64,000 bases of DNA. It comes from an uncultured Prochlorococcus sp. GTDB lineage: Bacteria; Cyanobacteriota; Cyanobacteriia; PCC-6307; Cyanobiaceae. The notes beneath the pieces were generated by a model, which saw only the letters and a list, made by a program, of their open reading frames with translations, ran no database searches and was not told where the DNA came from. The stretch is taken from NCBI GenBank assembly GCA_902620895.1, contig CACNJU010000004.1, positions 46,565 through 110,564 of the forward strand. The letters are read 5' to 3'. Made by a program: the position numbers and the translations under genes. Positions 19,778 through 28,722 of this stretch are shown one piece after another; the first letter of the stretch is position 1; each line of letters opens with the position of its first letter.

Positions 19778-22054
19778 TTACAACTCTGCTGGATTAACAT
19801 CTATTGTTAAAAAAACATTTTTTGGAATAAGTTTCCATAATATTGATCTATCAGGTAAAGGTATCTTTGTTCCTTCAGGACCATGTATTAATATCTGCCA
19901 TCTAAATTTTTTACCGACTTTAGCTATTAAACTAGGGGCAGGACCAATTAATTTCCAGTTCTTTTTCTCACAAAAACTGAGTAGATATTTTGCTAATTTT
20001 ATTGCAATTGACTCAGTTAATTCATAATTTTCTCCTGATAATTTAAGTAGGCAAATTGTGCAAAATGGAAATAAATTAGCATTCTTTCTCAATCTCGAGT
20101 TTTCAATTAAGAATCTTTCATAATCTCTTTTTTGAAGATACGAAATCACCGGGTGGTTAGGTTTATATGTTTGAAAAATTACTTTCCCTTTTTTTTGCGC
20201 CCTGCCAGCCCTTCCTGCTACTTGCAAAAATAATTGTAATGATTTTTCTTCTGCTGAAATATCTGGGCGATGAAGCAACCCATCTGCTGCAATAACTACT
20301 GAGAGAGTAATATTGGGGATGTCAATACCTTTTGCCAACATCTGAGTACCGACAAGAATATCAGCATCACCTTTAGAAAACTTTGAAAGAATATCTCTAT
20401 GACCATCCTTTCCTGAAGTTGTATCTCTATCAAAGCGAAGTACTTTTAAGTCAGGAAATTCTTCATTTAAAAACTCTATTACCCTTTGCGTACCAATTCC
20501 AAAAGGTTTGAAAGCCGTTGAATGACAATCTGGGCAACGATTGATCAATCTTGATTTATGATCACACCAATGACACCTTAACCATTTTTTTCCTTGTGAT
20601 CCGAGATGAACTGATAAAGGAACGTCACAATTGGGGCAATTTATTAAATATCCGCAATTTCTACAACTTAAAAATCCACTATGCCCCCTCCTAGGGATCA
20701 AAATTATTGCTTGCTCTTTTTTTAAGCGTAGTTGAGGAAGTAAATGTAATAATTCATTGGAAAAAATTTTCATATTTCCCTTCTTGAACTCATCCCGCAT
20801 ATCAATAATTTTTATTTCAGGAGTCTCTTTACTGGATATCCTTTGAATCATTCTTACCAATTTGAAATTCCTGTCAAAAATACACCTTTTCCAAGTCTTC
20901 ATTGATGGGGTTGCACTCCCAAGAATTAACTTTGCAGAATTCCTTTTTACTATTTCAATAGCAATCTCTCTTGCGTCATAGCAAGGCATAGGACTATCTT
21001 GCTTATAAGAAACATCATGTTCTTCATCCATTATTATTAATCCCAGATTTTTGATTGGAAGAAAAACTGCCGACCTTGTACCTATTACTATTAAAGGTTC
21101 ATTAGCATTTATAATTTTCTTCCAAACTAAAGTTCTATGATCGGGAGAACAATTACTATGATATTCGTAGACGATATTATTAAATCGCCCACTAAACCTA
21201 TCAATAAGTTGAGGAATTAATCCAATTTCTGGGGCTAGTATCAAACAACTTTTTTTCTTAAGAAATTGATCTTCAGCAATTCTCATATACACTTCTGTTT
21301 TACCTGAACCTGTTTCGCCCCAAAGAAGTAATGAATCTCCTGATTTCATTGTTTGAAATTCTTGAAATGCAATTTTTTGCTCATTTGTAAGATTTGGTTT
21401 TTTCGTGGCGATATGATCTTTTAAAAAGGAATTTAATTTACTATTTATATTTTTTTTTCTTTTAGATTTAGCAAGATAATTTTTACTGACCATTGAGTTA
21501 ATTAGGGTGTAATTAAAACCAGACTTTATTAATTCACTTTGCCAATTACCTTTTTTAGATAAAGTATCTATTAAAAAAAATTCTTTTTTGCTTAATCCAT
21601 TTTTCTTAAAATCACATTCTTTTTTTGTTTCAATCCATATTTGATCTTTTAAACCTTTAGAGAAATTTTTATATTTACCAATCCAGCCAGGAGGAAATGC
21701 AGTTTTAAACATTTTTAAATTACTAACCATATAAAAAGAGGCCAGGGAGTCAATCAATTCTCTCCAAGATTCATCAATTATTTTTTTCTGCAAAATACTT
21801 TCAACAAACAAATATCTTATGCTTTTTCCTCCAGTAATATTTGATTCATCATTATTGATTGCCGAAAAGTCTTTTTTGGAGATCACCAACCCATTCAATA
21901 ATCTCCCCCTAAGTCTCACACTTACAATATCTCCAACCTCTGCTCCAAGATTATTTCCATCTAAATAGTAAAAGCTATCATTACTACTACCTATATCAAG
22001 CAAAATTTCCAATTTATAGGAGATATTTAATAACTGATTACTTGCCGGCTTCAA
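19778..22054 (-). CDS. priA: Primosomal protein N' (replication restart helicase PriA)
   Basis: This 758-residue superfamily 2 helicase reloads the replication machinery at stalled forks. Walker A is GETGSGKTE (246-254), and the DEEHD box and later helicase motifs (GTQMLAKGID, QVAGRAGR) follow. The zinc-binding region is complete: CRNC, CPNC, CHWC and CPDC pairs. An N-terminal 3'-DNA-binding domain precedes the helicase. Its stop abuts the stop of the preceding convergent gene with no spacer. Confidence 0.95.
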   Translation of the reverse strand: MKPASNQLLNISYKLEILLDIGSSNDSFYYLDGNNLGAEVGDIVSVRLRGRLLNGLVISKKDFSAINNDESNITGGKSIRYLFVESILQKKIIDESWRELIDSLASFYMVSNLKMFKTAFPPGWIGKYKNFSKGLKDQIWIETKKECDFKKNGLSKKEFFLIDTLSKKGNWQSELIKSGFNYTLINSMVSKNYLAKSKRKKNINSKLNSFLKDHIATKKPNLTNEQKIAFQEFQTMKSGDSLLLWGETGSGKTEVYMRIAEDQFLKKKSCLILAPEIGLIPQLIDRFSGRFNNIVYEYHSNCSPDHRTLVWKKIINANEPLIVIGTRSAVFLPIKNLGLIIMDEEHDVSYKQDSPMPCYDAREIAIEIVKRNSAKLILGSATPSMKTWKRCIFDRNFKLVRMIQRISSKETPEIKIIDMRDEFKKGNMKIFSNELLHLLPQLRLKKEQAIILIPRRGHSGFLSCRNCGYLINCPNCDVPLSVHLGSQGKKWLRCHWCDHKSRLINRCPDCHSTAFKPFGIGTQRVIEFLNEEFPDLKVLRFDRDTTSGKDGHRDILSKFSKGDADILVGTQMLAKGIDIPNITLSVVIAADGLLHRPDISAEEKSLQLFLQVAGRAGRAQKKGKVIFQTYKPNHPVISYLQKRDYERFLIENSRLRKNANLFPFCTICLLKLSGENYELTESIAIKLAKYLLSFCEKKNWKLIGPAPSLIAKVGKKFRWQILIHGPEGTKIPLPDRSILWKLIPKNVFLTIDVNPAEL

Positions 22055-22123
22055 AACTTTTTCTTAGTATTGGATTGTTGAACATTCCACAAAGTGTTTT
22101 TTGCACATTGTAAGTATCCTGCT

Positions 22124-22203
22124 CTTAAGGGAGACATGAAGCTCTGATCATTGACTGAAAATTCAAAAATGATCTGCCTGTCTGAGAAATCCCAAGACTT
22201 TTT
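22124..22203 (+). ncRNA. Candidate structured RNA or long leader upstream of the sigma-factor gene
   Basis: Four nested pairings can be drawn: CTT (22124-22126) with AAG (22194-22196); GGGA (22129-22132) with TCCC (22190-22193); GACA (22133-22136) with TGTC (22179-22182); and GATCATT (22146-22152) with AATGATC (22168-22174). A run of five T follows at 22199-22203. This could be a small RNA with its terminator or a leader structure. The reverse strand (priA leader) is also possible. No known family is recognised. Confidence 0.35.
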
Positions 22204-22248
22204 ACTTTAGGTAATCTATAGCACTATTTAAATTTTTCAACAATTTAG

Positions 22249-22286
22249 AAAACTTTTCTTATTCTCATTTTGTGAAAAAGTTTTTT
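22249..22286 (+). terminator. Hairpin with T-run in the sigma-factor leader
   Basis: AAAACTTTTC (22249-22258) pairs with GAAAAAGTTTT (22274-22284, one bulged A) around a 15-base loop, running into six T. It lies about 90 bases before the sigma-factor ATG. It may be a weak terminator or attenuator; the stem is nearly all A-T, so confidence is low. Confidence 0.3.
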
Positions 22287-22375
22287 AAACATTAAGGGGA
22301 CTTTACTACTAAATGTTCAAATTAGCCCTAAATAAAATTTTATCTAGTTAAATTCACCGTAGAAAGGAGTCAATT

Positions 22376-23560
22376 ATGTGTCCAGTCACAGCAGAATCAA
22401 AGAATTCCAAGCCTAGTTCAAAAAAAAAGATCAATAAAAAAATTAATACAAATTTAGAAACAGTAGTTGAAGAAGATAGTAATAAAAATAATCAAAATTT
22501 ACAGACATCTGCTGAGTTAAACGAAAGCAATATTGAAAATAACAATAATGAATTTAGTTATTCTGAAGAAGAAGATAAAGGGCTCGGGAATATAAAACTT
22601 GGGCCAAAAGGTATCTACACTGAAGATTCAATAAGAGTTTATCTTCAAGAAATTGGAAGAATTAGACTTTTAAGACCAGATGAAGAAATTGAGCTTGCAA
22701 GAAAAATTGCTGACTTACTCCAATTAGAAGAGCTAGCAACTCAATATGAGTCAGAAAAAGGACATTTCCCATCTGTAAGAGAATGGGCCGAGTTAATAGA
22801 TATGCCTCTTCCTAAATTTAGAAGAAGACTTCTCTTAGGGCGGAGAGCTAAAGAAAAAATGGTTCAATCAAATTTAAGATTAGTTGTTTCCATTGCTAAA
22901 AAATATATGAACAGAGGGTTATCATTTCAAGATTTAATCCAAGAAGGAAGTTTGGGTCTAATAAGGGCAGCGGAAAAATTTGACCATGAAAAAGGTTATA
23001 AGTTCTCAACATATGCAACTTGGTGGATTCGCCAAGCCATTACAAGAGCAATTGCGGATCAAAGTAGAACTATTAGATTGCCAGTTCACTTATACGAGAC
23101 AATATCCAGAATTAAAAAAACCACAAAAGTTCTTAGCCAAGAATTTGGCAGGAAACCAAGTGAAGAAGAAATCGCTGAAAGTATGGAAATGACAATCGAA
23201 AAATTAAGATTTATAGCTAAAAGTGCGCAACTTCCCATTTCTTTAGAAACTCCAATAGGGAAAGAAGAAGACTCAAGACTAGGAGACTTTATAGAGGCTG
23301 ATATAGAAAATCCAGAGCAAGATGTTTCTAAAACTTTACTAAGAGAAGATTTGGAAGGAGTATTAGCCACTCTTAGTCCAAGAGAAAGAGATGTTCTTAG
23401 ATTGAGATATGGAATTGATGATGGCAGAATGAAAACTCTTGAAGAAATTGGACAGATTTTTGATGTTACGAGAGAAAGAATTAGACAAATAGAGGCAAAA
23501 GCCCTAAGAAAACTTAGACATCCAAATCGAAATGGGGTTTTAAAAGAATATATAAAATAA
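22376..23560 (+). CDS. rpoD: Principal RNA polymerase sigma factor (group 1 sigma-70)
   Basis: This 394-residue sigma factor has an acidic, asparagine-rich N-terminus (1-65), then region 1.2 ([21 protein letters not shown]), region 2 ([24 protein letters not shown]..., with [11 protein letters not shown]), region 3 and region 4 (LREREV-type [14 protein letters not shown] with the [23 protein letters not shown]). The cyanobacterial principal factor is SigA/RpoD1, and length and the long N-terminus fit this better than a group 2 factor. A strong Shine-Dalgarno sequence (AAAGGAG, 7 bases before ATG) is unusual for this genome. Confidence 0.9.
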   Translation: MCPVTAESKNSKPSSKKKINKKINTNLETVVEEDSNKNNQNLQTSAELNESNIENNNNEFSYSEEEDKGLGNIKLGPKGIYTEDSIRVYLQEIGRIRLLRPDEEIELARKIADLLQLEELATQYESEKGHFPSVREWAELIDMPLPKFRRRLLLGRRAKEKMVQSNLRLVVSIAKKYMNRGLSFQDLIQEGSLGLIRAAEKFDHEKGYKFSTYATWWIRQAITRAIADQSRTIRLPVHLYETISRIKKTTKVLSQEFGRKPSEEEIAESMEMTIEKLRFIAKSAQLPISLETPIGKEEDSRLGDFIEADIENPEQDVSKTLLREDLEGVLATLSPRERDVLRLRYGIDDGRMKTLEEIGQIFDVTRERIRQIEAKALRKLRHPNRNGVLKEYIK

Positions 23561-23657
23561 AAAAAGTTAAGTATAATAATTAGCTTTAAAAACTGGCAAA
23601 ATAATAGCTTAAAATAAATTCAACTTAATTTTTAATTCAAATTCAAAATAATATTTA

Positions 23658-24608
23658 ATGACTAATTTTAAGCTAAAAATAGCTAGTAGAAGAAGTAAGC
23701 TAGCAATGGTTCAAACTTTATGGGTTAAAGATCAACTAGAAAGGAATATTCCCAATTTAGAGGTATCTATAGAAGCTATGGCAACTCAAGGTGACAAAAT
23801 CCTTGATGTAGCCTTAGCAAAAATAGGCGACAAAGGTTTATTTACAAAAGAACTTGAAGCACAAATGCTCGTAGGCCATGCAGATATAGCAGTACATTCT
23901 CTAAAAGATTTACCAACCAATTTACCTAATGGCCTTAAATTAGGATGCATTACAAAAAGGGAGGATCCTGCAGATGCTTTAGTAGTAAACAAAAAAAATG
24001 ACTGTTATAAATTAGAAAACTTACCTGAAGGTTCGATTGTTGGAACAAGCTCCCTAAGAAGACTTGCACAATTAAGAAATAAGTACCCACATCTTGTTTT
24101 CAAAGATATCAGGGGAAATGTTATTACAAGAATTGAAAAATTAGATGCAGGAGAATTTGATTGTATAATTCTTGCGGCCGCCGGTTTAAAGAGATTAGGC
24201 TTTGAATCAAGAATTCACCAGATTATCCCAAGTGAAGTCTCCCTTCATGCCGTTGGCCAAGGAGCACTAGGCATTGAATGTAAATCTGATGATAAAAAAG
24301 TTTTAGAAATTATAAATACCTTAGAAGATAAACCCACCAGTCAAAGATGTCTAGCAGAAAGGGCTTTTTTAAGAGAGCTTGAGGGTGGATGCCAAGTCCC
24401 AATAGGTGTGAATAGTAAAATTCAGAATGAACAACTTTGCCTTACTGGTATGGTTGCATCTCTTGATGGAGAAAGGCTTATTAAAGATCAATATATTGGC
24501 AATATTAATGATCCCGAAGAAGTAGGCAAAGAACTAGCTAAAAAATTAAAGCAGCAAGGTGCCGAAGAAATACTAAGCGAAATATTTGAAAAATTTAGAG
24601 AAAAATAA
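23658..24608 (+). CDS. hemC: Porphobilinogen deaminase (hydroxymethylbilane synthase)
   Basis: This 316-residue enzyme joins four porphobilinogen units into hydroxymethylbilane for chlorophyll, haem and cobalamin. The dipyrromethane cofactor cysteine is in [11 protein letters not shown] (Cys245). Substrate-binding arginines sit in [12 protein letters not shown] and IRGNVITR. The conserved N-terminal [13 protein letters not shown] is present. It is convergent with the second pyrophosphatase gene, 6 bases away. The tetrapyrrole gene hemL is also in the window, not clustered. Confidence 0.96.
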   Translation: MTNFKLKIASRRSKLAMVQTLWVKDQLERNIPNLEVSIEAMATQGDKILDVALAKIGDKGLFTKELEAQMLVGHADIAVHSLKDLPTNLPNGLKLGCITKREDPADALVVNKKNDCYKLENLPEGSIVGTSSLRRLAQLRNKYPHLVFKDIRGNVITRIEKLDAGEFDCIILAAAGLKRLGFESRIHQIIPSEVSLHAVGQGALGIECKSDDKKVLEIINTLEDKPTSQRCLAERAFLRELEGGCQVPIGVNSKIQNEQLCLTGMVASLDGERLIKDQYIGNINDPEEVGKELAKKLKQQGAEEILSEIFEKFREK

Positions 24609-24629
24609 AATTAGTTAATTTACTAATTT
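24608..24629. terminator. Inverted repeat at the hemC/pyrophosphatase convergent junction
   Basis: Perfect 8-base arms (AAATTAGT and ACTAATTT) flank a 6-base loop. It begins at the hemC stop and overlaps the 3' end of the pyrophosphatase gene. A T-rich run follows on the reverse strand, so it may terminate the leftward transcript. The A-T stem makes this weak. Confidence 0.35.
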
Positions 24630-25202
24630 AGGATCAATTTCTTTTTTGTATCTCTCTTCACAATCTTTAATCACTTTAACAGCTTCCTCTATCCCAAAAA
24701 AACCATTGACAGTACATGTTCCTGGTTTTTTTAGATCTTTGTAGTGCTCCCAATAATACTTTGTTTCTTTTAACCAATGATCTCCAAGGTCTTCATAACT
24801 TGAGATATGATCCATTCTTTTATCATCTGCGAGAACCGCTATTACCTTATCATCGACCTCTCCACCATCATCAAATTTCATCACCCCAATAATCCTTGCT
24901 TCCACAATAGATCCGGGTATCAATGGCTCAGTTACCCCAACAATTTCTACATCAAGCGGATCTCCATCTTCATCCCATGTCCTTGGAATACATCCATAAG
25001 CAAAAGGATACGCAAGTGATGAATAACCTACCCTATCAAGTTTAAGATGGCCCGTTTCTGTAATTAATTCATATTTATTTATGGTATTAGAGTTCAATTC
25101 AACAATAGTGTTTATTATTGTATTTGAGCTATCAGTGAAAGCATTTAGTATGTGCAATAAATTTGGGGTAACCCTGCTTGGGGGCTGATTTAGATTTGCC
25201 AT
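24615..25202 (-). CDS. Family I inorganic pyrophosphatase, second copy with intact active site
   Basis: This 195-residue protein has every expected family I residue: Glu35, Lys43, Glu45, Arg57, Tyr65, Tyr69, the DGDPLD motif (Asp79, Asp81, Asp84), Asp112, Asp117 and Lys119, and the Tyr154-Lys155 pair in EHYKDLKKPG. It hydrolyses pyrophosphate released by biosynthesis. It is clearly different in sequence from the copy at 9321, with a longer N-terminus. A TTG at 25205 precedes the ATG chosen here. This copy is the better candidate for the main cellular activity. Confidence 0.92.
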   Translation of the reverse strand: MANLNQPPSRVTPNLLHILNAFTDSSNTIINTIVELNSNTINKYELITETGHLKLDRVGYSSLAYPFAYGCIPRTWDEDGDPLDVEIVGVTEPLIPGSIVEARIIGVMKFDDGGEVDDKVIAVLADDKRMDHISSYEDLGDHWLKETKYYWEHYKDLKKPGTCTVNGFFGIEEAVKVIKDCEERYKKEIDPKLVN

Positions 25203-25265
25203 CAAGAAATTATTTTTGTTTATCTTACATCCTCACACCTAACCAAATTCTTTAAAAGTAATGTT

Positions 25266-26771
25266 TCAGCAAAAATCATTTATTTTAGACCTTAAATGAT
25301 TAATAAAATAGTTTGGCGATAGTTCCTCATTAGTTACAGCTCTTACCAAATCCATACAATTAACTGATCTGCCATATTTATGTATATTATTTTTTAACCA
25401 AAAGATGATCTTTTGATATTCACCATTTTCAATTAAGATGTCAATCAAACCTATGTCTTTTTCCATTTGAGAAGATATTTGCGCACTTATAACGTGTCCT
25501 AACAAATATGAGGGGAAATATCCAAACGCCCCTTCACTCCAATGAACATCTTGAAGACAACCTTCTGAATCATTAGATGGTTTAATTCCTAGGAGTTCAT
25601 CATATCTCTTATTCCATTCTGTTGGAATATCTTCAGCAGGTAACCCTCTTTCAATTAAATCTATTTCAAGTTCGGTTCTTATTAATATGTGTAAGCCATA
25701 AGTCAATTCATCCGCTTCAACCCTATTTAATCCTGCTTCCAAATGATTAATTGATTTCCATAGTTCTAAATAATTATTAAGCGAACATTCAGCAGAAACA
25801 AATTTGTTAAAAAATCTTTTTGAAAAAGATTTGGATTTAACTATTCTATTTTCCCAAAATAAAGATTGACTTTCATGTATACCCATAGAGGTTGCTTGAC
25901 CTAAAGGCCAAGCAAACCATTGATGACTTTGAGATGGCAAACCCTGCTCATAAATAGAATGCCCCCACTCATGAGCAGTTGCTAAAAAACTTGATAATGG
26001 TTCACCTTCAACAATTCTCGTCGTAATCCTGTAATCATTAGGCCCTAATGTAATCGAAAAAGGATGGGGAGATTTACCAACAACAACTAGATCTTTATCT
26101 CTCCCAAACTCATCAAGTAGTTGAGAACATAAATTATGTTGAGATTCTGGACTCAAATCCCAATGATATTTCTTAGATTTATTAATCCCTCTAATCAACT
26201 CTGGGAGAGTGTCTTTCAAAGGCTGAAACATTTTATTCAGCCACTTTAAAGTTAATTCAGGCTCAAAGGGTTGGGCTAAAGTTTCCCATGGTGAATATTG
26301 ATCTGATATTTGTTTTGCCTCTTCAATCCGCAATTTAACCAATTCTTCAAAGAAAGGAAGAAAAATTTTAAAATCTGATTTTTCCTTAGCTTCTTGCCAG
26401 CTTTCATACCCTTTAGATTTTGCCTTTGCTAGAGACTCAACTAATTTAGGATCTAAATTTCTTTCTCTATTAAATTCCTTCAATAAAAGACTAATATTTC
26501 TTTCTTTATCTTTTATCAAAAGTTGATTATCGGAATTTCGTTCAATATCTGCTAGTTCATTTTTGGCAGATTGTATTAAATTAGAAAATTCCTCGGAAGA
26601 ATTTCTTTCATGCAATACTTTTGCAATATAAGTAAGTTGTTCAGACCTCCAAGAAGCACCTTTCTTTGGCATTCCAGTATTCTGATCCCAATAAAGTGTA
26701 TTTTGGATTGAACCTAATATTTGTGTTTCTTTAAGGTAAGCACCCAGCTTATTCCAATGAGTTTCAGCCAA
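25266..26771 (-). CDS. M32 metallocarboxypeptidase (carboxypeptidase Taq family)
   Basis: This 501-residue protein is the normal length for family M32. The zinc motif is HEWGH (His267, Glu268, His271), followed by HESQSLFWEN, which supplies the third ligand. The conserved TTRIVEGEPLSS and DELTYGLHILIR segments are present. It removes C-terminal residues from peptides, probably in cytoplasmic peptide recycling. There is no signal peptide. It is divergent from the YjbQ gene. Confidence 0.92.
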   Translation of the reverse strand: MAETHWNKLGAYLKETQILGSIQNTLYWDQNTGMPKKGASWRSEQLTYIAKVLHERNSSEEFSNLIQSAKNELADIERNSDNQLLIKDKERNISLLLKEFNRERNLDPKLVESLAKAKSKGYESWQEAKEKSDFKIFLPFFEELVKLRIEEAKQISDQYSPWETLAQPFEPELTLKWLNKMFQPLKDTLPELIRGINKSKKYHWDLSPESQHNLCSQLLDEFGRDKDLVVVGKSPHPFSITLGPNDYRITTRIVEGEPLSSFLATAHEWGHSIYEQGLPSQSHQWFAWPLGQATSMGIHESQSLFWENRIVKSKSFSKRFFNKFVSAECSLNNYLELWKSINHLEAGLNRVEADELTYGLHILIRTELEIDLIERGLPAEDIPTEWNKRYDELLGIKPSNDSEGCLQDVHWSEGAFGYFPSYLLGHVISAQISSQMEKDIGLIDILIENGEYQKIIFWLKNNIHKYGRSVNCMDLVRAVTNEELSPNYFINHLRSKINDFC

Positions 26772-26791
26772 AGATTTAAATGGAAATTAAA

Positions 26792-26807
26792 TTTATCTTA
26801 AGATAAA
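26792..26807. repeat. 16-base perfect palindrome in a divergent spacer
   Basis: TTTATCTTAAGATAAA is its own reverse complement. It lies 21 bases upstream of the carboxypeptidase start and 72 bases upstream of the YjbQ gene, where an operator could sit. An A-T palindrome of this length may also arise by chance. Confidence 0.3.
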
Positions 26808-26879
26808 AATTTTAATGTCTGCAGTAAAACATGCATCTTTATCCATAATAGGATATTGATTAATTAAGTTTTAACTTAT

Positions 26880-27335
26880 ATGGAACAAATATTTTCAAAA
26901 TTAAAATTCATAACCCATGGCGAGGGTTTTATTGATATCACATATGATTTAAATTTATATGTTAAAAAAAATAATTTTCATTCCGGAATTTTAAATTTAA
27001 CTTCACTTCATACAAGTTGCAGTTTGACTATTAATGAGAATGCAGATCCAAATGTACTGAGGGACCTAAAAAAGTATATGCAATCGATAGTTCCCTATGA
27101 TTCCTATTTAACCTTATCAAAAAATAGAGAAGAAATATCCTATAAACATTATCAAGAAGGGGCTGACGATATGCCAGCACATATTAAAACATCCCTAACA
27201 AACACTTCTTTATCTTTGAGTTTTCAAGACGGGGAAATTATGCTTGGCACATGGCAAGCAGTTTATTTATGGGAACATCGATTTGATCAAAAGGAAAGAA
27301 TCATTAATTTACATATAATTGGTGAGAAAAAGTAA
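26880..27335 (+). CDS. YjbQ/UPF0047 family protein (secondary thiamine-phosphate synthase activity)
   Basis: This 151-residue protein is the normal YjbQ size. It has the family segments LTSLHTSCSLTINENADP and MPAHIKTSL, with the histidines of the putative active site, and ends LGTWQAVYLWEHR. Members show weak thiamine-phosphate synthase activity, but the physiological role is unclear. Two further genes follow on the same strand with short gaps (36 and 29 bases), suggesting one transcript. Confidence 0.85.
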   Translation: MEQIFSKLKFITHGEGFIDITYDLNLYVKKNNFHSGILNLTSLHTSCSLTINENADPNVLRDLKKYMQSIVPYDSYLTLSKNREEISYKHYQEGADDMPAHIKTSLTNTSLSLSFQDGEIMLGTWQAVYLWEHRFDQKERIINLHIIGEKK

Positions 27336-27371
27336 GATATCTATAATGTAATAAGTCAGATTTCTTATTTA

Positions 27372-27662
27372 ATGGAACCCTACATTTTGCAAGATGAAGA
27401 ATTGAATGAATTAGTTGTCAAAATACCTGGCTGGGAAATTAAATCTAAACAAATCCAAAGAGAATTTAACTTCGCTAATTTTATTGAAGCCTTTGCTTTT
27501 ATGACTAAGGTTGCTTTAGTCTGTGAAAAATATAATCATCATCCTAACTGGGAGAATGTTTATGCAAAAGTAATAATTAAATTAAATACACATGATCTAG
27601 GAGGCATTACGAATCTGGATCAAACATTAGCCTCGGAAATCAACAAAATTTTCGATCAATAA
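27372..27662 (+). CDS. phhB: Pterin-4a-carbinolamine dehydratase
   Basis: This 96-residue protein has the complete catalytic signature of active enzymes: EKYNHHPNW, VYAKV, then LNTHDLGG. It dehydrates 4a-hydroxytetrahydrobiopterin, which is regenerated after aromatic amino-acid hydroxylation. No phenylalanine hydroxylase gene is in the window. In cyanobacteria the protein may act with other pterin cofactors; a related fold assists Rubisco assembly, but that relative lacks the full signature. Confidence 0.92.
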   Translation: MEPYILQDEELNELVVKIPGWEIKSKQIQREFNFANFIEAFAFMTKVALVCEKYNHHPNWENVYAKVIIKLNTHDLGGITNLDQTLASEINKIFDQ

Positions 27663-27691
27663 AAATATAAACTTGTTTTCAACTATTCAAA

Positions 27692-28696
27692 ATGTCTAAA
27701 AATTTATTGCCAGTTACTATTATTAGTGGATTTTTAGGTTCTGGCAAAACTACACTTCTAAATCATATTTTAAAAAATCAAGTTGGTATTAAAACAGCTG
27801 TTTTAGTCAACGAATTTGGAGAAATCGGAATAGATAATGACTTAATAATAGAAGGCTCAGAAGATATGATCGAATTAAATAATGGATGTATTTGTTGCTC
27901 TATCAATGGCGAATTATTAAATACCGTATCCAAAGTTTTAGAAAGAGCTGAAAAATTAGACTATTTGATTGTTGAAACAACTGGATTAGCAGATCCATTA
28001 CCAGTAGCTATGACTTTTGCGGCTGGTGATCTTAGAGAAAAAGTAAGATTAGATTCGATAATCACTGTCATTGATGGAGAAAATTTTGATTTTGAAATTA
28101 ATAACACAAGTGTCGCCTATTCTCAAATTTTATACGGAGATATCCTTCTCCTTAATAAATCTGATTTAGTAAATGAAAAACAATTAAAGAAAATAGAGGA
28201 GTTTATAAATAAAATAAAAAAAGAACCAAGGATTTTGAGATCAACTAATAGTGAAGTTGCATTACATACAATAATGAGCGTGGGTCTATTTGAGACGGAT
28301 AATTTTGAATTCGAGAAAAATAAAAAAAATATAGAACAAAATTCAAACGATCACTCTTCTCATTCCCACGATCACTCTTCTCATTCCCACGATTTGATAA
28401 ATAATATCGAAGGTTTTACCTCAGTTTCATATGAGACATTTGAACCATTTTCTTTAAGGAAGTTTCAATATTTCTTAGATAATCAAATCTCAGAAAATGT
28501 ATTTAGAGCAAAAGGAATATTATGGTTTATGGAAAGTGAAAGAAAACACATTTTTCACCTATCTGGAAAGCGGTTTTCTCTAGATGATGAGGAATGGACG
28601 AAAGAAAAATCTAACAAGATAGTATTAATTGGGAAGAACTTAGATCACCAAACTATTAAAAATCAACTGTCATCATGTAGATTTAATTCAGATTAG
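27692..28696 (+). CDS. CobW-family metal-binding GTPase (COG0523)
   Basis: This 334-residue G3E GTPase has Walker A GFLGSGKT (13-20), the metal-binding GCICC motif (65-69), GTPase motifs ETTGLADP and NKSD, and a CobW C-terminal domain. A histidine-rich insert (about 220-233) contains two copies of DHSSHSH. Members insert or deliver zinc, cobalt or other metals. The next gene is an iron-transporter permease, so a metal-supply role is likely. The metal itself cannot be named from sequence. Confidence 0.9.
   Translation: MSKNLLPVTIISGFLGSGKTTLLNHILKNQVGIKTAVLVNEFGEIGIDNDLIIEGSEDMIELNNGCICCSINGELLNTVSKVLERAEKLDYLIVETTGLADPLPVAMTFAAGDLREKVRLDSIITVIDGENFDFEINNTSVAYSQILYGDILLLNKSDLVNEKQLKKIEEFINKIKKEPRILRSTNSEVALHTIMSVGLFETDNFEFEKNKKNIEQNSNDHSSHSHDHSSHSHDLINNIEGFTSVSYETFEPFSLRKFQYFLDNQISENVFRAKGILWFMESERKHIFHLSGKRFSLDDEEWTKEKSNKIVLIGKNLDHQTIKNQLSSCRFNSD
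28347..28393 (+). repeat. 21-base tandem direct repeat inside the CobW-family gene
   Basis: Two perfect 21-base copies and a 5-base partial third run head to tail (28347-28367, 28368-28388). In frame they encode the seven-residue repeat DHSSHSH twice. Copy number may vary between strains by slippage. It lies in the metal-binding histidine loop. Confidence 0.9.
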
Positions 28697-28722
28697 AGTT
28701 CATATTAGGATTTAATTATTTT

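Larger units (their letters stand above)
22055..22375. promoter_or_regulatory. 321-base divergent spacer between priA and the sigma-factor gene
   Basis: This is the only spacer above 300 bases in the window. It must hold promoters for both genes. It contains a set of nested helices (22124-22196), a second hairpin with a T-run (22249-22286) and a strong Shine-Dalgarno sequence before the sigma gene. I see no convincing open reading frame in it; the longest candidates are under 15 codons. Confidence 0.6.

Noticed and set aside
25222..25250. Yfr1-like motif (CCTCACACC) in the spacer before the second pyrophosphatase
   Set aside because: Only a short core is shared, no flanking hairpin or T-run is seen, and the genes near it do not match the place where I would expect Yfr1.
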